Origin: Chloroflexota bacterium
Lineage (GTDB): Bacteria > Chloroflexota > Dehalococcoidia > Lucifugimonadales > Lucifugimonadaceae
Assembly: GCA_029262735.1 (NCBI GenBank)
Contig: JAJCYY010000069.1
Location: forward strand, 1-45,687
Direction: 5' to 3'
Length of the DNA stretch: 45,687 nt
Part shown: piece after piece, positions 27,544 to 36,224 of the stretch
Numbering within the stretch: the first letter of the stretch is position 1
How the letters are laid out: each line of letters opens with the position of its first letter
Program-made: the position numbers and the translations under genes
The notes under the pieces: generated by a model
Databases searched by the model: none
What the model saw: the letters and a program-made list of their open reading frames with translations, nothing else
What the model was told of the DNA's origin: nothing

Positions 27544-28158
27544 CTACTCGAGCTGACCGACCTTTCGCCATTCCCTGGCGACGATCGCCCTGCGGATCTC
27601 ACCGGCTTCCCTGCCAAAGTGAGTCGCCACAATGATCACGCTCAGAACGGCACAGAACGCCACGATCTCGCCGGGCGCACCGGCCAGCCAGATGATCAGG
27701 TTGAGTGCAACGATTCCAGTGCCGAATGCCCACACCCAGCTGTTTGTCAGCCAGTAAACACCGAACACGAACGGCGCGGCGGTCCACGAGATTACCGGCA
27801 TCATCCCGATCGAAATACCGAATACCACGGCAACGCCTTTGCCGCCTTTGAATCCGATATACGGGGACCAGTTGTGGCCCGCAGTAACAGCCAGCGCCCC
27901 GGTGAAGAGACCGATGTCCGAGAGACCTAGCACCCGGCCAGCAACGATCACCAGGGTTCCCTTGAGACCATCTAACAATAACACTAAAAACCCGGACTTC
28001 CAGCCGAGTGTCCGGAACGCGTTTACAGTGCCGACGTTGCCGTTGCCGCAATTGCGAATGTCAATGCCGTTTCGCCTTCCAGCAAGGTAGGCGAACGGAA
28101 CCCCGCCAATCAGATAGGCAGCGGCTGAAAGGACGATGATTGTGATGATGTCTTGCAT
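27544..28158 (-). CDS. plsY: PlsY-like glycerol-3-phosphate acyltransferase
   Basis: 204 residues with about five membrane helices. Family markers: AYLIGGVPFAYLAGRRNGIDIR at the N-terminus, CGNGNVGTVNAFR (motif 1), GHNWSPYIGFKGGKGVA (motif 2) and a C-terminal THFGREAGEIRR. PlsY transfers acyl from acyl-phosphate to glycerol-3-phosphate, the first step of phospholipid synthesis. Motif 1 normally reads GSGNxG; here the Ser is Asn, which is unusual since that Ser is reported as important. It converges on the YjeF_N gene with a 39-bp gap. ATG 28158. Confidence 0.85.
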   Translation of the reverse strand: MQDIITIIVLSAAAYLIGGVPFAYLAGRRNGIDIRNCGNGNVGTVNAFRTLGWKSGFLVLLLDGLKGTLVIVAGRVLGLSDIGLFTGALAVTAGHNWSPYIGFKGGKGVAVVFGISIGMMPVISWTAAPFVFGVYWLTNSWVWAFGTGIVALNLIIWLAGAPGEIVAFCAVLSVIIVATHFGREAGEIRRAIVAREWRKVGQLE

Positions 28159-28229
28159 GAATTTGCAATGTCGGGCTCAAAAGTAATCGTTCGTTGATCT
28201 ACTCAATATCCTGGAAGTTTAGATGCCGA

Positions 28230-29093
28230 TCACAGCCCTACGGACATGATCTCCTCAGCGTAGATCACTTCGCCGGAGAATACTTCTCGGATATCGCCGA
28301 GCCCTTTTTCGAGAGGACCGTGCTGCGAGATGTGCGGGCCCATGTGAACGAGCACCAACTTCTTGACTCCGGCTTCCTGGGCCATGCGAGCAGCGCCCGT
28401 TGTTCCTGTCTGACCCACCGCCTCGCCATCTGCGTCCATCAACTCCTGGTCGTCCCAGCACATGGAGATCAGCACATCAGCGTCTTTCGCGAGATCAACT
28501 ACGGACTGACAGGGCTGAGTGTCTCCGGTGAATACCACTGACTTGCCGCCCTTTGCCTCTATCCGGTATGCAAGTGAGTCAAGGTACGGCTGCACATGCT
28601 CGGCAGGAGCTGCGTTAACCTCCCACTTGTCCGCCGTGTAGACGTGACCCGGACCCACGTCCTTCGCTTTGATATCGGGCTTAGGTCGGGGCAGTTTGCC
28701 GCCACGGTTTACATAGACCTGCTGGCTGAGCGGGTGGTAAACACGCGCCTTCCAGTCGTGAGAGAAGACGCCATCGTCACCGATCAAACCCTCGGTGATC
28801 TTCTCCGTCAGGGTCGGACCGAACACCTGCAGCTGTTTCTCTTTGCCGATGCTCTGGTCCCAGCGGCATAGTAGGAAGCATGGATAGTCGATGTCGTGGT
28901 CGAAGTGGTGGTGCGTAAAAAACAGGTGGTCGATGTCGGTCGGCCACAGGCCCGCTTTTACCAACTTGTGGGTAGCGGCGGGGCCGCAGTCCAGCATGAT
29001 TTTTTCACCGCCTATGTCCAGAACGAACGCCGATCCGAAGCGGGTTGGGGTCGGAGTTGGCGTTCCAGCACCGAGGACGTAGAGGCGAGGCAT
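28230..29093 (-). CDS. Metallo-beta-lactamase fold hydrolase (RNase Z-like group)
   Basis: 287 residues from ATG 29093 (GAAGGA upstream; the open frame continues to 29288 but looks non-coding). It starts MPRLYVLGAGTPTPTPTRFGS, as in RNase Z and arylsulfatase-like proteins. The dinuclear metal motif is FFTHHHFDHDIDYP (HxHxDH), with later ligands in AEHVQPY, VVFTGDTQPCQS and LVHMGPH. The GTPTPTPTRFGSAF opening is typical of environmental MBL hydrolases of unknown substrate rather than true tRNase Z, which needs an exosite arm not seen here. Confidence 0.85.
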   Translation of the reverse strand: MPRLYVLGAGTPTPTPTRFGSAFVLDIGGEKIMLDCGPAATHKLVKAGLWPTDIDHLFFTHHHFDHDIDYPCFLLCRWDQSIGKEKQLQVFGPTLTEKITEGLIGDDGVFSHDWKARVYHPLSQQVYVNRGGKLPRPKPDIKAKDVGPGHVYTADKWEVNAAPAEHVQPYLDSLAYRIEAKGGKSVVFTGDTQPCQSVVDLAKDADVLISMCWDDQELMDADGEAVGQTGTTGAARMAQEAGVKKLVLVHMGPHISQHGPLEKGLGDIREVFSGEVIYAEEIMSVGL

Positions 29094-29347
29094 CGGTTCA
29101 AGTCCTTCAATATCAGTTGAATCCGGCAGAGCACAGTCCGTGCACCGGTTGTAGTGGCTGCCCGGCAATCTACTCGCTAGCCGAACCCGGAGCAAACAGA
29201 CATCTTCATCGTTCCATCCCGGATAGCCCGAGTACAACTGGTACAAAACTCTTCGCAATTCGACGAAAAACACGGAAACCGGTTGCATTTCCCGCTTGGT
29301 CTGGGATTCAGCATTGCAGGTAGATTGCGGCCAATTTCATTTGAGTT

Positions 29348-29695
29348 GTGAGTTCGCAGGCAGCGCAGGCTGTGGACCGCACTAATCTCTCGATTCGGAG
29401 GCCGACCTTGCTGTATTTCAACGCCTGTCCACGCTGCAAATCTGGAACCGTCCAGTTAGAGTCAGACTTCTTCGGAAGCTACCTCTCATGCCTCAACTGT
29501 GGATTTGAAAAGAGCGCCGCGTCTGTCCGGAAGCTCGACTACGATGAATTGCAACGTGAGGCTGAAGAGCCTGCTGTGGCAGTATCTACGGACGTCGCAG
29601 TGGCCGTCGAAGACGATGACACGTCTGACGACTTCGACGATGATTTCGACGTCGACGACGACGAACTGGTTGAGCTCGAGCGCGCCGCCGGATAG
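29348..29695 (+). CDS. Small zinc-ribbon protein with acidic tail
   Basis: 115 residues from GTG 29348; no clear Shine-Dalgarno. The core has CPRCKSGTV ... YLSCLNCGFEK, two Cys pairs 21 residues apart, a compact zinc ribbon. The C-terminal third is very acidic (VEDDDTSDDFDDDFDVDDDE), like transcription-associated or ribosome-associated accessory proteins. No named family is recognised. It is divergent from the MBL hydrolase with a 254-bp gap in which I see no other gene. Confidence 0.68.
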   Translation: MSSQAAQAVDRTNLSIRRPTLLYFNACPRCKSGTVQLESDFFGSYLSCLNCGFEKSAASVRKLDYDELQREAEEPAVAVSTDVAVAVEDDDTSDDFDDDFDVDDDELVELERAAG

Positions 29696-30082
29696 CCCCG
29701 TCACCAGTTCTCAAGCGCCACTTCAACTTGCATAGCTACAACAGCTGTGTGCTGAGTTGCGTTTAACTGATGGTTAACCCACTGTTTCCCGGTAAGTATC
29801 TGATCGATAGCAGATATCGGTCGATGGTCGAACGGCGAGATGCTGGCTGAGCCCGCTCGCGCATACCTGATTGCCGGTACTATCTCGATAAGCAACTCGG
29901 TCGAAATGCTGAGGATGTGAGAGTGCGGCTGTCAGACCTGCCATCTAGTACTCGCGTTCCAGCATGTTTCATCGGGTCGTTGGGCTCAAGACCCGCCGAT
30001 TGCCAGTGAGATCGAGTATTGTTCGGCAGCAGTCATCGGCGTGCACACAGCGACACTTGACGGAACTTCTACGGGGCGGCGT
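29696..30082. other. 387-bp intergenic stretch with Pho-like direct repeat and an inverted repeat
   Basis: No gene is convincing here. Two features stand out: TTTAACT and GTTAACC at 29762-29768 and 29773-29779 are direct repeats with an 11-bp period, like the pho boxes at 35333 and 37591. TATCTG-N8-CAGATA at 29797-29816 is an inverted repeat around ATCGAT. Both could be operators for the plus-strand gene that follows, though 260-300 bp away. Confidence 0.4.
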
Positions 30083-30364
30083 ATGAGAGAGCGGCACAAC
30101 TGGGCGACTGGCAAGCACCCGAAGACCTGCACCTGCGCAACATGCCAGCAACGCCGGGCGGAAGCTGCGGCGCCACGTCCACCAAAGAAAAAGCGAAAGC
30201 CAAAGTCGCAACGCGGCAAGAAAGCGACCGACGGCGAGAAGATCGAATCACCATCAGCGCTGGATGAAGCGATGGACATCTTTGGATTCTCGGCCACGGA
30301 TCACGATATCGACGACGAGTCCGACGGTCCCAGCGGAGGCGAAGGGAAATCAAATGACCAGTAG
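30083..30364 (+). CDS. Small basic/acidic protein with a CxCxxC motif
   Basis: 93 residues from ATG 30083 (GGGG about 8 bases upstream; GTG 30041 is an alternative adding 14 residues). The N-terminus MRERHNWATGKHPKTCTCATC holds CxCxxC, a Lys/Arg/Pro-rich middle (PPKKKRKPKSQRGKK) could bind nucleic acid, and the tail is acidic (DHDIDDESDG). No family recognised. The stop overlaps the following oxidoreductase start by 11 bp, so they are probably co-translated. Confidence 0.6.
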   Translation: MRERHNWATGKHPKTCTCATCQQRRAEAAAPRPPKKKRKPKSQRGKKATDGEKIESPSALDEAMDIFGFSATDHDIDDESDGPSGGEGKSNDQ

Positions 30365-31421
30365 CAACAACAAAGCCAGGGTCGGCTTCATCGGCGCCGG
30401 CTGGTGGGCGACTACCAACCACATGCCCGTGTTCGCCAAACGCGACGATGTCGAGATGACCGCAGTCTGTCGGCTTGGCGCAGACGAACTGCAACAGGTG
30501 AAGGACGGATTCGGCTTCCGACACGCAACTGAGAACTACAAAGAGCTGCTGGACTTGGAGTTGGACGCAGTAGTCGTCAGCACACCGCACTCAATGCATC
30601 ACGAACACGCACTCGCAGCCATCGAGCGCGGCCTACATGTGATGAGCGAGAAGCCTCTTGCCACCACCGCCGCACATGCAAGGGAACTTGTTCACGCAGC
30701 CGAACGCAAAGGCGTTCATCTCCTGATCCCGTACGGATGGCACTATGCACCGTTTATTCAGGAAGCGAAGCGGCGGATGGAGCAGGGCGCAGTCGGCGAC
30801 ATCGAGTTCGTGATGTGCCACATGGCATCGCCAATTCGCAAGCTGCTGGAGGGCAAACGGTTCCTGTACGAAGGCGAAGTCCAGGGTGAAGTGATGTTCG
30901 AACCCGGAGCAGACACGTGGGCCGATCCTCAGGTCGCGGGCGGCGGATACGCGCTTGCGCAAATGTCGCACTCGGCAGGGATGGCTTCATGGCTCACAGA
31001 ACTTCGAGCGAAGTCGGTCGCAGCGATCACCTCAGCCCCGACAAGCAAAGTGGAGCTGTATGACGCTTTTTCGGTGGAGTACACCTCTGGCGCCATCGGC
31101 TCGTTCTCCGGGGCAGGATCCATGCCTGAGGACAGCGGCTTCCAGCTCGATGTGCGAGTTTACGGCTCAGACGGCGTGATGAGCGTTGACTGTGACCGCT
31201 CTCGATTGGCTGTGCGGCGGCAGGACGGAGACCACTTCGAAATGAAGCTTGAGGCGAACGCCGGTGAGTACATTGGAGATGGCCCGCCAGGCAACTTTGT
31301 CGACCTCGTGACTGGAAAAACCGAGATTAACTACGCACCCGGTTGGGCCGGAAGGTCGGCGATAGAGATCTTCGACGCCGCTTATCGTTCTGCAGACTCC
31401 GGCAAACGCGAACCCGTCTGA
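30354..31421 (+). CDS. Gfo/Idh/MocA family oxidoreductase
   Basis: 355 residues from ATG 30354 (GAAGGGA upstream, inside the end of the previous gene). The N-terminal Rossmann domain opens VGFIGAGWWATTNHMPVF. VVVSTPHSMHHEHALAAIERG and the signature MSEKPLATT carry the conserved EKP lysine. The C-terminal domain has PYGWHYAPFIQEAKRRM and the substrate-binding HSAGMASW region. Such enzymes oxidise sugars, inositols or related alcohols with NAD(P). The substrate is not predictable and no sugar transporter is adjacent. Confidence 0.88.
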   Translation: MTSSNNKARVGFIGAGWWATTNHMPVFAKRDDVEMTAVCRLGADELQQVKDGFGFRHATENYKELLDLELDAVVVSTPHSMHHEHALAAIERGLHVMSEKPLATTAAHARELVHAAERKGVHLLIPYGWHYAPFIQEAKRRMEQGAVGDIEFVMCHMASPIRKLLEGKRFLYEGEVQGEVMFEPGADTWADPQVAGGGYALAQMSHSAGMASWLTELRAKSVAAITSAPTSKVELYDAFSVEYTSGAIGSFSGAGSMPEDSGFQLDVRVYGSDGVMSVDCDRSRLAVRRQDGDHFEMKLEANAGEYIGDGPPGNFVDLVTGKTEINYAPGWAGRSAIEIFDAAYRSADSGKREPV

Positions 31422-31560
31422 CCTCAGAGTCATCCTAGGTGGCACACGTTCACGGGTTGTGCGACTATCAAGCACAGGCCCGCGCCACCTGCGCCAGAAT
31501 TGGAATCTGAACCAGATAGGCTCAGGCTCCGTAGCACTGACACACGCCACAAGATTACGG

Positions 31561-33102
31561 ATGTCAGCGATGCCACGTTCCAGCCGCTCGAAGACGCCCG
31601 AAACGATCAGGCAGCTAAAAGAGTCCGGATACTCGCCCCGGTCCGTGCGGGAAGAGATTCACCGGAACCTTGTTGAACGACTGAAATCACGTGAGCCGCT
31701 GTTGCCGGGGATCATCGGCTACGAACGCACCGTTGTTCCTGAGCTTGAAAACGCCCTGCTCGCCGGTCAGAACATCGCAATCCTTGGTGAGCGCGGCCAG
31801 GGCAAGTCTCGTTTGATTCGCTCGTTGACACAGTTCCTCGACGAGTATGTTCCCATTTTGCCCGGCACCGAGACGAACGACGATCCACTAAACCCGATCT
31901 CGGCAGCCGGTCGTGCGCTGCTCGCAGAGCACGGTGATCAAACGCCAGTTGCATGGCTTCACCGAGATGACCGCTATGGAGAAAAGCTGGCGACTCCGGA
32001 TGTTTCGATGGCAGACCTCATCGGCGATGTCGATCCGATCAAGGTCGCTGAAGGACGCTATTTAAGCGATGAACTGACCATTCACTACGGCCTGATCCCG
32101 CGTACCAACCGCGGCATCTTCTGTGTCAACGAACTTCCGGACCTCGCCGAGCGAATCCAGGTTGGACTCTTCAACCTGATGGAGGAGCGTGACGTCCAGA
32201 TTCGCGGCTACAACGTGCGGCTGCCGCTGGACATCATGGTGGTTGCGACCGCGAATCCCGAGGACTACACAAACCGCGGCCGGATTATTACGCCGTTAAA
32301 GGACCGGTTCGGCGCACAGGTTCGTACGCACTATCCGGAAACCACGGAGCACGAGCGCAGCATCGTTGGCCAGGAGAGCGTTCAGTTCGTTGATCCAGGA
32401 CTACCGGTCGTGGTCCCTGACTTCATGTCGGAGATCGTGGCGGAGTTGAGTCACCAGGCCCGTCGCAGCGGAGAGGTCAACCAGCGTTCCGGCGTCAGCG
32501 TTCGGCTATCGATTTCCAATTACGAAACACTGCGAAGCGCCGCCCTTAAACGCGCGATCACGCTAAACGAAGACTGCGCCTCGCCTCGCATAACCGACCT
32601 GCCGGCACTAGCGTCCTCCATGCGCGGCAAGATCGAGCTCGAGACGTTCGAGGAGGGTAGGGAAGACCGCGTGATCGACGATCTGACGCGCCGGGCTGTC
32701 GTCGACGTGTTCGGCCGCGTGGTGCCGGCCAGTTCACTCGGCGAGATCGTCTCGAGCTTTGAGTCTGGTGAGACGGCCGAGACGAGCGCCAATCGGTCTT
32801 CCGCCGAGTACACGCAGCGACTTGAAGCGGTGCCTGCCCTGGTAAGTGTGGTCAAGCACCTGGGATGCGATGGGTCGGACGCCGAGACGGCGTCTGCGGT
32901 TGAGTTTGTGCTGGAAGGGCTGCACCTGACGCGCCAGCTAAACCGGGACGTGATCGGAGGTGGGTTCCGGTATGCAAAAGAGCCGCCTGCTCCTCCGACC
33001 GAGTCAGGACTTCCGGCCGGTTTCAGCGAGAAAATGGATGATGAGCGCCGGGCCGATCTCAGGCGCAGGCTCCAACAGCGGCGCAGGCGCAACCGGGAGT
33101 AG
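31561..33102 (+). CDS. AAA+ ATPase, magnesium chelatase ChlI/MoxR-like
   Basis: 513 residues from ATG 31561 (ATG 31570 also possible; the ribosome-binding site is weak). Walker A is GERGQGKS (76-83). Markers of the ChlI/MoxR clade include the insertion MADLIGDVDP, GLIPRTNRGIFCVNELPDLAERIQVGLFNLMEE (Walker B with NE) and VVATANPEDYTNRGRIITPLKDRF (sensor 1). The protein is longer than ChlI (~340), with a C-terminal helical part. It lies 6 bp before a VWA gene. No chlH or chlorophyll gene is visible, so a MoxR-like chaperone or metal-insertion role is likelier than chlorophyll synthesis. Confidence 0.85.
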   Translation: MSAMPRSSRSKTPETIRQLKESGYSPRSVREEIHRNLVERLKSREPLLPGIIGYERTVVPELENALLAGQNIAILGERGQGKSRLIRSLTQFLDEYVPILPGTETNDDPLNPISAAGRALLAEHGDQTPVAWLHRDDRYGEKLATPDVSMADLIGDVDPIKVAEGRYLSDELTIHYGLIPRTNRGIFCVNELPDLAERIQVGLFNLMEERDVQIRGYNVRLPLDIMVVATANPEDYTNRGRIITPLKDRFGAQVRTHYPETTEHERSIVGQESVQFVDPGLPVVVPDFMSEIVAELSHQARRSGEVNQRSGVSVRLSISNYETLRSAALKRAITLNEDCASPRITDLPALASSMRGKIELETFEEGREDRVIDDLTRRAVVDVFGRVVPASSLGEIVSSFESGETAETSANRSSAEYTQRLEAVPALVSVVKHLGCDGSDAETASAVEFVLEGLHLTRQLNRDVIGGGFRYAKEPPAPPTESGLPAGFSEKMDDERRADLRRRLQQRRRRNRE

Positions 33103-33108
33103 AACCAC

Positions 33109-35148
33109 GTGACCTCCTATCGCTACTCGAAATGGGACGGAACCCAGCAGCCATTCGCTCCGGACGGTAGCCAGCTATTTGATGAGATTGCAGATTCAAT
33201 GTTTGACTCGGGAGACCTGGAATCGGCGCTGAATGACCTTTTTCGCACTGGAATGCAGTCCCCTGACGGCCGTCGCATGGAAGGGCTGCAGGACCTGATC
33301 GAGAAGCTCAGGCAACAACGGGACCAGCAACTGCAACGCTACGACATGGACTCGGTAATGGATGACCTGCGAGAACGCATGCGCGAAGTCGAACGCAGTG
33401 AGCGCAAAGGCGCTAAGGCAAGTGTCAGGCAGGCCGAGGAGCGGATGAAGGACGTGCCGCCTGACATGCAGGAGCAGATGCGGTCGGCAATGAAAGTGGT
33501 CAAGCGACGGGCGAAGGCGGCGCAGGAGAAGCTGGACAGCCTGCCGCCGAGTGTCGCAGGCGCTGTGAAGGAGCTCAGCGACTACGATTTCATCGATTCG
33601 ACAGCCAGGGAGCAGTTCCAGGAACTGCTGGACATGCTGCGACGGCAGATGATGGGGAATGTGGCGAAGGAGGCGGCGCAGAATCTCCAGCAGATGGGTG
33701 AGGAAGAACGCCAGGAACTGCGCGAGATGATGCGAGCCATGACCGACCTGATGGAGCAGAAGCTACGAGGCGCGCCTGAAGACCAGTTGCAGTCAGCGTT
33801 CGAGAAGTTCATGAGCCGATTCGGCCAGCACTTCGGTGACGACTCGCCGAAGAACCTCGATGAGTTACTGGACCATATGCAGCAACAGATGGCGATGGCG
33901 CAGTCGCTCATGGCCGGCATGTCACCTGAAGAGCGGCAGCAGCTAATCGAATCGCTGATGGAGTCGATGGACGAGGAGACACTACGAGAGATGGCGCGTA
34001 TGGCGTCGCTGCTGCAGGAGTTGAGGCCACCAGATGAGCTAGCCCGCGCTTACCCGTTCATGGGTGAGGAATCCCTCACGCTGGACCAGGCAATGGAGAT
34101 GATGGGGCAGCTCCAGCAGATGGACATGATGGAGCGCTCGCTCCAGCAGGCGGGAAGGTCAGGTGACCTCGATTCCATCGATTCGAAACAGCTGAGCGAG
34201 ATGATCGGAGACGACGCACAGCAGACACTTGAGCAGCTGGAGGATATAGCCCGCGCGCTTGAAGAGCTTGGCTATATCCGCAGGTCCGGCGACAAGTGGG
34301 AGCTAACACCGAAGGCCGTTCGCAAACTTGCCGACAAGGCGCTGCGGGAAGTTTTCGGCAGTCTTTCGAAGGCGAACGTCGGCGGTCACCGGATTGCCGA
34401 GTCCGGCCAGGGCGGAGAGGTGACGGGCGACACGCGACTGTATGAGCCGGGTGAGACGTTCAGGCCCAACCTGAACAGGTCGCTAATGAACGCCGTGTTC
34501 CGTCAAGGTCCGGGCACTCCTGTCCGCTTCGAGCTAAACGACTTCGAGGTGGACCGTACTGAGCACACTGTGAGCGCTGCGACCGTCTTGTTGCTAGATC
34601 AAAGTAGCTCAATGTTCAACGGCGGCCGCTGGGCGGCTGCGAAAAAGGTGACCATGGCGTTGCAGTCTCTGATCCAGGGACAGTTCCCCCGTGACCGACT
34701 CTTCGTGGTCGGCTTTTCGGACCACGCCGAGGAGGTGCGCTTCTCAGACCTGCCGGAACTACAGCCGAATATGTGGCTGCAGGGAACGAACATGCATCAC
34801 GCGTTGATGCTGGCGCGACGGATCCTGACAAAAGAGCGGGCGGGAACTCGACAGGTGATCATGGTGACCGACGGTGAGCCGACCGCCCATCTCGAAGATG
34901 GAGCGCCGTACTTCAACTATCCACCTAGCAGGAGAACGATAAGTCTCACGCTGGACGAAGTTAAGCGCTGCACGTCAGCAGGAATCGTCATCAACTCTTT
35001 CATGCTGGAACGCACGAGCTATCTGACCCAGTTCATCGACTACGTCTCTCGCATCAATCGCGGTCGGGCGTTCTACACGACACCTGAGCACCTCGGTGAC
35101 TACGTACTGGTCGACTACATCAACAACCGTCGGAAGCGCGTGGCCTGA
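33109..35148 (+). CDS. VWA-domain partner of the AAA+ ATPase (ChlD-like)
   Basis: 679 residues from GTG 33109, six bases after the AAA+ stop (GGAG upstream). A long Gln/Met/Glu-rich helical region (about 30-400; MREVERSERKGAKASVRQ, QQMGEEERQELREMMRAM) precedes a C-terminal von Willebrand A domain (~490-670) with MIDAS DQSSS at 497-501, a Thr in GTNMHHA and MVTDGEPT. The AAA+/VWA operon is the standard layout of MoxR-type systems. The methionine-rich helices are unusual and might clamp client proteins. No membrane segment. Confidence 0.86.
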   Translation: MTSYRYSKWDGTQQPFAPDGSQLFDEIADSMFDSGDLESALNDLFRTGMQSPDGRRMEGLQDLIEKLRQQRDQQLQRYDMDSVMDDLRERMREVERSERKGAKASVRQAEERMKDVPPDMQEQMRSAMKVVKRRAKAAQEKLDSLPPSVAGAVKELSDYDFIDSTAREQFQELLDMLRRQMMGNVAKEAAQNLQQMGEEERQELREMMRAMTDLMEQKLRGAPEDQLQSAFEKFMSRFGQHFGDDSPKNLDELLDHMQQQMAMAQSLMAGMSPEERQQLIESLMESMDEETLREMARMASLLQELRPPDELARAYPFMGEESLTLDQAMEMMGQLQQMDMMERSLQQAGRSGDLDSIDSKQLSEMIGDDAQQTLEQLEDIARALEELGYIRRSGDKWELTPKAVRKLADKALREVFGSLSKANVGGHRIAESGQGGEVTGDTRLYEPGETFRPNLNRSLMNAVFRQGPGTPVRFELNDFEVDRTEHTVSAATVLLLDQSSSMFNGGRWAAAKKVTMALQSLIQGQFPRDRLFVVGFSDHAEEVRFSDLPELQPNMWLQGTNMHHALMLARRILTKERAGTRQVIMVTDGEPTAHLEDGAPYFNYPPSRRTISLTLDEVKRCTSAGIVINSFMLERTSYLTQFIDYVSRINRGRAFYTTPEHLGDYVLVDYINNRRKRVA

Positions 35149-35161
35149 GGCTGGCTGCGGA

Positions 35162-35273
35162 TTTGTCATCTTGAGCCTGTCGAAGGATTGATTCAGAATC
35201 TCTCAGGCGATCATTCAAGATCAGCAAGATTCCTGCGACCCGCGAGCGGGTACCCCGCGGTCGGGATGACAAG
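35162..35273. repeat. Imperfect inverted repeat, probably a dispersed repeat element
   Basis: Ends are complementary: TTTGTCATC at 35162-35170 and GATGACAAG at 35265-35273. Between them are GAGCCTGTCGAAGGATT, TTCCTGCGACC and a GC hairpin CCCGCgaGCGGG followed by TACCCCGCGG. Elements of this kind (GTCATC-TTGAGC... GGGATGAC) recur in intergenic regions of many environmental bacteria. It is the only copy I find in this window. No gene or transposase is inside. Confidence 0.5.
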
Positions 35274-35332
35274 ACTTCACCCTCTCCTTTTGTCCCTCTC
35301 CCTTGATCGACGTTCTCGGCTTCCGTAATTCG

Positions 35333-35350
35333 GCTAACCTTCCGTTAACG
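35333..35350 (+). promoter_or_regulatory. Pho-box-like direct repeat upstream of phoB
   Basis: GCTAACC (35333-35339), TTCC, then GTTAACG (35344-35350): two direct units with an 11-bp period, the spacing of PhoB/PhoP/SphR boxes. It lies about 127 bp before the phoB start and suggests autoregulation. Confidence 0.55.
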
Positions 35351-35476
35351 CTCCAATGCCAGCGTTGAGACTCAACGAACAACCTGGCAACGATACGTTC
35401 TCGCCGGACTACGTGAGAATCCGCCAAACCATTGATGGAACCGAGCATCGCAAACAGATCGGGACAGGAAACGAAA

Positions 35477-36181
35477 GTGGCCTCAGGAAGCAAGATCCTG
35501 CTTGTCGAGGACGACCGGAACCTCCAGGAGGCGATTCGCTACAACCTTGTGGCCGAGGGCTATGAGGTGTTCGTCGCTGGAGACGGCGAAAAAGCCCTTT
35601 CAGCGGCTCGCGCGAACCGCCCGGATCTGCTCGTGCTCGACCTGATGCTTCCTGGAATCAGTGGTATGGAGGTGTGCACGGCTCTTCGCCGAGAGGGGTC
35701 TACAGCGGCGGTCATCATGCTAACGGCGCGTGACTCCGAGGCCGACAGGATTGCAGGGTTGGAGACAGGTGCTGATGACTACGTCGTCAAACCATTTTCC
35801 ATGCGTGAGCTGCTCGCCCGGGTAAGCGCCCAGCTACGCCGTACGACTGTCCTCAGCCAGCCAGTTCCCGCAGCAGAAAACGAGGTGATCGAAGCCTCCG
35901 GTATTCGTATTGACCAGGCAGCGAGAGGTGTGACTCTGAACGGAAGCGAGATCAGCCTCAGGCCACGTGAGTTTGATCTCCTGGCATTTCTCGCAGCCCG
36001 ACCCGGGCGAGTGTATTCTCGCGACCAGTTGTTGCAAGGGGTCTGGGGCTTCGACTACAGCGGAGACACGAGAACAGTCGATGTCCACATCCGCTGGCTG
36101 CGCATGAAGATCGAAGAAGATCCGTCCTCCCCGGTTCGCCTCCAGACCGTGCGTGGAGTCGGCTATCGATTCAGTGCGTGA
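35477..36181 (+). CDS. phoB: PhoB-type response regulator (OmpR family)
   Basis: 234 residues from GTG 35477 (CAGGAA seven bases upstream; a TTG at 35432 would add 15 residues before the receiver strand KILLVEDD). Phospho-acceptor D55 lies in LLVLDLMLPG, with acidic ED at 11-12, Thr in LTARD and Lys in VVKPFS. The C-terminal winged helix has LRPREFDLLAFLAARPGRVYSRDQLLQ and the recognition helix TRTVDVHIRWLRMKIE. It is followed by a PAS/HAMP sensor kinase and pst genes, so phosphate control is the likely role. Confidence 0.88.
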   Translation: MASGSKILLVEDDRNLQEAIRYNLVAEGYEVFVAGDGEKALSAARANRPDLLVLDLMLPGISGMEVCTALRREGSTAAVIMLTARDSEADRIAGLETGADDYVVKPFSMRELLARVSAQLRRTTVLSQPVPAAENEVIEASGIRIDQAARGVTLNGSEISLRPREFDLLAFLAARPGRVYSRDQLLQGVWGFDYSGDTRTVDVHIRWLRMKIEEDPSSPVRLQTVRGVGYRFSA

Positions 36182-36224
36182 AAGCCAGTCGATCACAGAC
36201 AATTGGTGACAGGAAATATTGGAA

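Noticed and set aside
29091..29288. N-terminal extension of the metallo-beta-lactamase gene to 29288
   Set aside because: The family starts at MPRLYVLG (29093), which has its own GAAGGA site; the extra residues are not family-like.
29701..29895. Short minus-strand open frame opposite the Pho-like repeat
   Set aside because: No start signal, no family resemblance, and it crosses the candidate regulatory repeats.
35432..35476. TTG 35432 as start of phoB
   Set aside because: Receiver domains begin just before KILLVEDD; GTG 35477 has a properly spaced CAGGAA.
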